Part shown: positions 5,246 through 8,333 of the stretch, piece by piece
Layout of the letters: each line of letters starts with the position of its first letter
How positions within the stretch are numbered: position 1 is the stretch's first letter
Assembly: GCA_011372105.1 (NCBI GenBank)
Contig: DRTT01000082.1
Coordinates: forward strand, 1 to 8,333
Length of the DNA: 8,333 nucleotides
DNA from: Candidatus Aerophobota bacterium
GTDB lineage: Bacteria; Aerophobota; Aerophobia; Aerophobales; B3-G15
Direction: 5' to 3'
The notes under the pieces: generated by a model
Databases searched by the model: none
Seen by the model: only the letters and a program-made list of their open reading frames with translations
Told to the model about the DNA's origin: nothing
Position numbers and translations under genes: made by a program

Positions 5246-7003
5246 GTGAGAGTAGCAAAACTAATTGTGGCAGTGGTTGTGGGGTTAACTCTTGCTACAG
5301 GTTCTTTATCCTTTGCGGAAGTTAAAAATCCTGATACTCTTATTATTGCGGATATTGGAACAGTTGATTCTCTTGATCCTGCCTGGGCATATGATACAGC
5401 AAGTGGCGCGCGGATACTCAACATCTACGAGACCCTCATAACGTTCAAAGGAGAAAGAACCGACGAGTTTGTGCCTGTTTTGGCAACAGAAGTTCCCTCT
5501 CTTGAAAACGGTCTCATATCTTCTGATGGCCTTACCTATACTTTTCCCATAAGGAAGGGGGTTAAATTTCACAATGGTGAGGTTCTCACTCCTGAGGATG
5601 TGGAGTATTCTTTTGAGCGAGCACTCGTTCAGGACAGAGATGGAGGACCTGTATGGATGCTATATGAACCTCTTCTGGGTGTTTCTGGTTCAAGAGACGA
5701 AAATGGAAATATAGTTGTAAAATTTGAGGACATAGACAGGGCAATTGAGGTAAAGGGGGATAGCGTGGTATTTCATTTAAAGCAACCTTATCCACCTTTT
5801 CTTTCAATCCTGGCAAATAGCTGGGGTGCAATTGTAAGCAAAAAATTCTGTGTGGAACACGGTGACTGGCCAGGAACTGCTGAAACCTGGAAAGAATATA
5901 ACAATCCAGAACCAGGTAAAGAGCCTTTGCATGGCATTGCCTGTGGAACAGGTCCTTTTAAACTTGAAAGGTGGGAACCAGGAGTTGAGACCGCTCTTGT
6001 AAGGTTTGATGATTACTGGAGAGAACCTGCCAGATTAAAAAGAGTGATATGGAAGATAGTTGATGAATGGACCACAAGAAAACTTATGTTCCTTGCAGGA
6101 GATGCTGATATAGTTTATGTTCCCCATGCCTATGTTCAGGAACTTGAGGGAGTTGAAGGGGTAAACGTGGTTAAGAATCTTCCCACCCTTGCCCTTACAG
6201 CTGCCTTTTTCCAGTTTGATATAAATACTGAGGCAAATCCATATATAGGAAGTGGAAAACTGGATGGTGAAGGTATACCTCCTGACTTTTTTACTGACAA
6301 GGATGTGAGGCTTGGATTTGCCTACTCTTTTGACTGGAAAACATACCTTAAGGATGTTTTTCATGGAGAGGCTGTCCAGCCTGTAAGTCCTATACCTGAG
6401 GGAATTGCCTATAGAAACCCAGAGCAGGAAACCTATTACTTTGATCTTGAAAAGGCAAAAGAACATTTTAAGAAAGCCTGGGATGGTGAGGTCTGGGAAA
6501 AGGGGTTTAAATTCACTATCCTTTATAATACCGGAAATACCCAGCGAGAAATTGCAGCAAGGATATTTGAGGAAAACATTGAATCCCTTAACCCCAAATT
6601 TAAGATTGAGGTAAGACCTGTGGACTGGTCTGCATATCTGAAAGAGATGGTTAATAAAAAGCTCCCACTTTTCATTATTGGATGGCTTGCTGACTATCCT
6701 GATCCCCACAACTTTGTCTTTCCATTTATGCACTCCAGTGGAACTTTCTCTGGTTGGCAGGGATATAAAAATCCTATAGTGGACAAGCTTATTGAAAGAG
6801 GAATAAACACCATTGACCCCGAGAAGAGAAAATCCATCTACTACCAGCTTCAGTGGATATATCATGAGGATGTGCCAAGTGTTCCTCTCTATCAGGAACT
6901 TGTCCGCCACTATGAGAGAGACTGGGTGCACGGATGGTATTATAATCCGGTTTTCTCCAATGGTGAAATTCAGGGATATCTTTATCCTATTTATAAAAAG
7001 TAA
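5246..7003 (+). CDS. ABC transporter solute-binding protein, family 5 (peptide/oligosaccharide type)
   Basis: This is the extracytoplasmic receptor of a DppA/OppA-type importer. The 585-residue precursor has a Sec signal peptide (1-24, hydrophobic core LIVAVVVGLTLATG) with a likely cut at SFA-EV. There is no lipobox cysteine, so a soluble periplasmic protein is expected. The family 5 fold shows in DSLDPAWAYDT near the mature N-terminus, LTYTFPIRKGVKFHNGEVLTPEDVEYSFERAL, and the hallmark GTGPFKLERWEPG (234-246). The C-terminal half has VRLGFAYSFDW and GWLADYPDPHNFVFPFMHSSG. The protein is longer than typical 500-550-residue members, with extra sequence around residues 130-230. The substrate cannot be read: peptides, oligosaccharides and other solutes use this family. 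GTG 5246 is preferred for its AAGGAGGT. The gene has its own strong promoter and is followed by a terminator. Codons 54-76 have markedly different base use. Confidence 0.93.
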   Translation: MRVAKLIVAVVVGLTLATGSLSFAEVKNPDTLIIADIGTVDSLDPAWAYDTASGARILNIYETLITFKGERTDEFVPVLATEVPSLENGLISSDGLTYTFPIRKGVKFHNGEVLTPEDVEYSFERALVQDRDGGPVWMLYEPLLGVSGSRDENGNIVVKFEDIDRAIEVKGDSVVFHLKQPYPPFLSILANSWGAIVSKKFCVEHGDWPGTAETWKEYNNPEPGKEPLHGIACGTGPFKLERWEPGVETALVRFDDYWREPARLKRVIWKIVDEWTTRKLMFLAGDADIVYVPHAYVQELEGVEGVNVVKNLPTLALTAAFFQFDINTEANPYIGSGKLDGEGIPPDFFTDKDVRLGFAYSFDWKTYLKDVFHGEAVQPVSPIPEGIAYRNPEQETYYFDLEKAKEHFKKAWDGEVWEKGFKFTILYNTGNTQREIAARIFEENIESLNPKFKIEVRPVDWSAYLKEMVNKKLPLFIIGWLADYPDPHNFVFPFMHSSGTFSGWQGYKNPIVDKLIERGINTIDPEKRKSIYYQLQWIYHEDVPSVPLYQELVRHYERDWVHGWYYNPVFSNGEIQGYLYPIYKK

Positions 7004-7019
7004 GAAACAGGATAAAAGC

Positions 7020-7060
7020 AAAGAAAAAGGCAGGGTTTTGCACCCTGCCTTTTTCTTTTT
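7020..7060 (+). terminator. Intrinsic terminator between binding protein and permease genes
   Basis: GGCAGGGT (7029-7036) pairs with ACCCTGCC (7042-7049) across a five-base loop TTTGC. The stem can extend outward through an A-run and a T-run to about 17 base pairs (7020-7058), followed by more T residues. It lies 17 bases after the binding-protein stop. The A-run before the stem means it could also work from the other strand. Partial read-through would give more binding protein than permease, a common ABC operon design. Confidence 0.88.
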
Positions 7061-7072
7061 TTAGATTTTTTA

Positions 7073-7078
7073 TATAAT
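7073..7078 (+). promoter_or_regulatory. Possible -10 box upstream of the permease genes
   Basis: A perfect TATAAT lies just after the terminator and 30 bases before the permease ATG. No good -35 box is found at the right distance: the best, TTTTCT at 7051-7056 with a 16-base spacer, matches only half of TTGACA and lies in the terminator T-run. The region is very AT-rich, so the match may be chance. Confidence 0.3.
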
Positions 7079-7108
7079 ATACAAAAATCTGGTGCACGGT
7101 TAAACAAA

Positions 7109-8143
7109 ATGAAAATGACAACTTACATAATAAGAAGAATTCTTCTTATTATTCCTGTTCTTATAGGAGTAAGTCTTATAATTTTTATGCTCCTTTTACT
7201 TTTTTCTCCAGAGCAAAGAGCCTCCCTTTTTATAACTGATGTGAAGCAGCTCCGTCATATTCAATCAGTTATAGAAAAACACGGGCTTAATGCACCCATT
7301 TATGTTCAGTACTTTAAGTGGATATCTCAGGTTCTCCAGGGAAATCTTGGATGGTCAAAAACAGCAGAACAACCTGTTTTAAGAGCCTTTTTTTACTTTC
7401 TACCCTGCACACTCGAACTTGCAATTTTTTCTGCTCCCCTCATAATACTGGTGGGGATATACCTCGGAAGTCTTGCTGCAGTTCATAAAGACAGGCCCGT
7501 TGACCATGCAAGCAGATTCTTTGCCATTGTGGGATGGTCCCTGCCAACCTTCTGGCTTGGTCTTATGTTGCTTATGATATTTTATGGATACTTCAAGGGA
7601 CTCTTTCCTCCTGAGGCTCTGGGAGTTAAAGCAAGCATTATGGTCAAATCAGAGGAATTCAGGAGATTTACAGGCATAAACACAATTGATGCTCTTTTAA
7701 ATGGAAAATGGTGGGTTTTTCTTGACGCCTTGCGTCATCTTGTTCTTCCGGTAATCACTTTAACAGTAGTTCAGTGTGCTATGGTGATGAGAATAATGAG
7801 GTCCAGTATGCTGGAGGCTCTCAGCAAAGGATATATTTTAACCGCAAGAGCAAAAGGAGCAGATGAAAAGACCGTGGTTAAAAAACATGCCCGTCGCAAT
7901 GCAATGATTCCGGTTGTAACTGTATCAGGCTATGTTTTTGCCATGCTTATGGGGGGAGTTGTTATTACCGAGACAATATTTAATCGGAAAGGACTTGGGT
8001 GGTGGTGGGCAAGAGCAGCTGTTCAGCTTGACATTCCCGCCGTGCTGGGTGCAGTGCTTTTCAATGGATTAATTTTCAGCCTAACCAATTTAATAGTGGA
8101 CCTTCTCTATGCTTATTTTGATCCAAGAGTAAGGCTTGGATAG
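7109..8143 (+). CDS. ABC transporter permease, OppB/DppB type
   Basis: This is one of the two membrane subunits that form the import channel of a family 5 ABC transporter. The 344-residue protein starts with the typical YIIRRILLIIPVLIGVSLIIF segment, the first membrane helix. It then has the extracytoplasmic GNLGWSK motif (78-84), helices near 100-125 and 135-160, and HLVLPVITLTV (210-220). The EAA loop EALSKGYILTARAKGADEKTV (236-256), which contacts the ATPase, is followed by HARRNAMIPVVTVSG and a C-terminal DPRVRLG. All of these are normal for the family. ATG 7109 was taken as the start; ATG 7115 is also possible (MTTYIIRR). Neither has a clear Shine-Dalgarno sequence. It sits between the binding-protein gene and a second permease, so it almost certainly works with both. 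Confidence 0.94.
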   Translation: MKMTTYIIRRILLIIPVLIGVSLIIFMLLLLFSPEQRASLFITDVKQLRHIQSVIEKHGLNAPIYVQYFKWISQVLQGNLGWSKTAEQPVLRAFFYFLPCTLELAIFSAPLIILVGIYLGSLAAVHKDRPVDHASRFFAIVGWSLPTFWLGLMLLMIFYGYFKGLFPPEALGVKASIMVKSEEFRRFTGINTIDALLNGKWWVFLDALRHLVLPVITLTVVQCAMVMRIMRSSMLEALSKGYILTARAKGADEKTVVKKHARRNAMIPVVTVSGYVFAMLMGGVVITETIFNRKGLGWWWARAAVQLDIPAVLGAVLFNGLIFSLTNLIVDLLYAYFDPRVRLG

Positions 8144-8148
8144 ATAAA

Positions 8149-8333
8149 ATGAAGGTGAGTGCTGTAAGGAAAAAGGAAAGGCTTAAAAAGAGACTTGAAC
8201 CAAGGATTAAGGAATTAAAGTTTTCTCTTGCAAGGATTAGAAAAAGTCCTCTTTCACTTATAGGGCTTTGCATCATACTATTTTTCGTTATAATTGCTCT
8301 TCTTGCACCTGTTATTGCACCACCAAAATACCC
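8149..8333 (+). CDS. ABC transporter permease, OppC/DppC type, N-terminal part (cut by window edge)
   Basis: The frame opens at ATG 8149, five bases after the first permease stop, and stays open for 61 codons to the window end. It starts MKVSAVRKKERLKKR, a basic cytoplasmic tail, followed by FSLARIRKSPLSLIGLCI and the first membrane helix ending in LLAPVIAP. This is the usual start of DppC/OppC proteins: an OppC_N-like segment, a RxxPLSLIG entry into the helix and an APxIAP exit. Its place directly after an OppB-type permease gives the second half of the channel. No strong Shine-Dalgarno sequence is visible, so coupling to the upstream gene is likely. The permease domain and EAA loop lie beyond the window. 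Confidence 0.88.
   Translation, partial: MKVSAVRKKERLKKRLEPRIKELKFSLARIRKSPLSLIGLCIILFFVIIALLAPVIAPPKY

Noticed and set aside
6035..7021. Open frame of 328 codons on the minus strand
   Set aside because: It is wholly antisense to the conserved family 5 binding-protein gene, reaches into the terminator, and its translation has no recognisable motif or ribosome binding site context.
1..8333. A hidden defence, mobile or CRISPR system
   Set aside because: Nearly all sequence is explained by conserved housekeeping, cobalamin and transport genes; no transposase, integrase, repeat array or toxin-antitoxin pair could be seen on either strand.

Overview
The window looks like a chromosomal segment from a low-GC, probably anaerobic and possibly thermophilic, diderm bacterium. 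Arginine is mostly AGA/AGG and the proteins are rich in Lys/Glu. YidC has the N-terminal anchor plus large P1 periplasmic domain typical of diderms. The ABC solute-binding protein has a plain Sec signal with no lipobox cysteine, which suits a periplasm. I cannot assign a phylum from sequence alone; Thermotogota, Dictyoglomota, Atribacterota or Aerophobota-like lineages would all fit.

Layout. Bases 1-533 (minus strand) hold the N-terminal two thirds of a sugar 3-epimerase/isomerase-like TIM barrel protein that runs off the left edge. A 174-base divergent intergenic region (534-707) carries an 18-bp perfect palindrome placed on the candidate promoter of that gene, and a separate consensus-like promoter facing right. 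Bases 708-5135 (plus) form one tightly packed cluster: yidD (membrane insertion factor), yidC (membrane protein insertase), mnmE (tRNA wobble-uridine modification GTPase), cobU and cobS (last steps of cobalamin assembly). Gaps are 13, 12 and 3 bases, then an ATGA overlap, so one transcript is likely. The usual rpmH-rnpA start of this neighbourhood is missing upstream of yidD, and no jag gene lies between yidC and mnmE.

A near-perfect sigma70-type promoter overlaps the cobS stop codon and starts a second unit (5246 onward): a family 5 ABC solute-binding protein, an intrinsic terminator, an OppB/DppB-type permease and the start of an OppC/DppC-type permease cut by the right edge. Together these are the extracytoplasmic binding and membrane-channel parts of a peptide- or oligosaccharide-type importer; the ATPases would lie beyond the window.

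I found no mobile element, CRISPR array, RNA gene or clearly new system. The points most worth a second look are a YidC lacking the conserved groove arginine, a short patch of foreign-looking codon use inside the binding-protein gene, the palindromic operator candidate, and the terminator separating the binding protein from its permeases.
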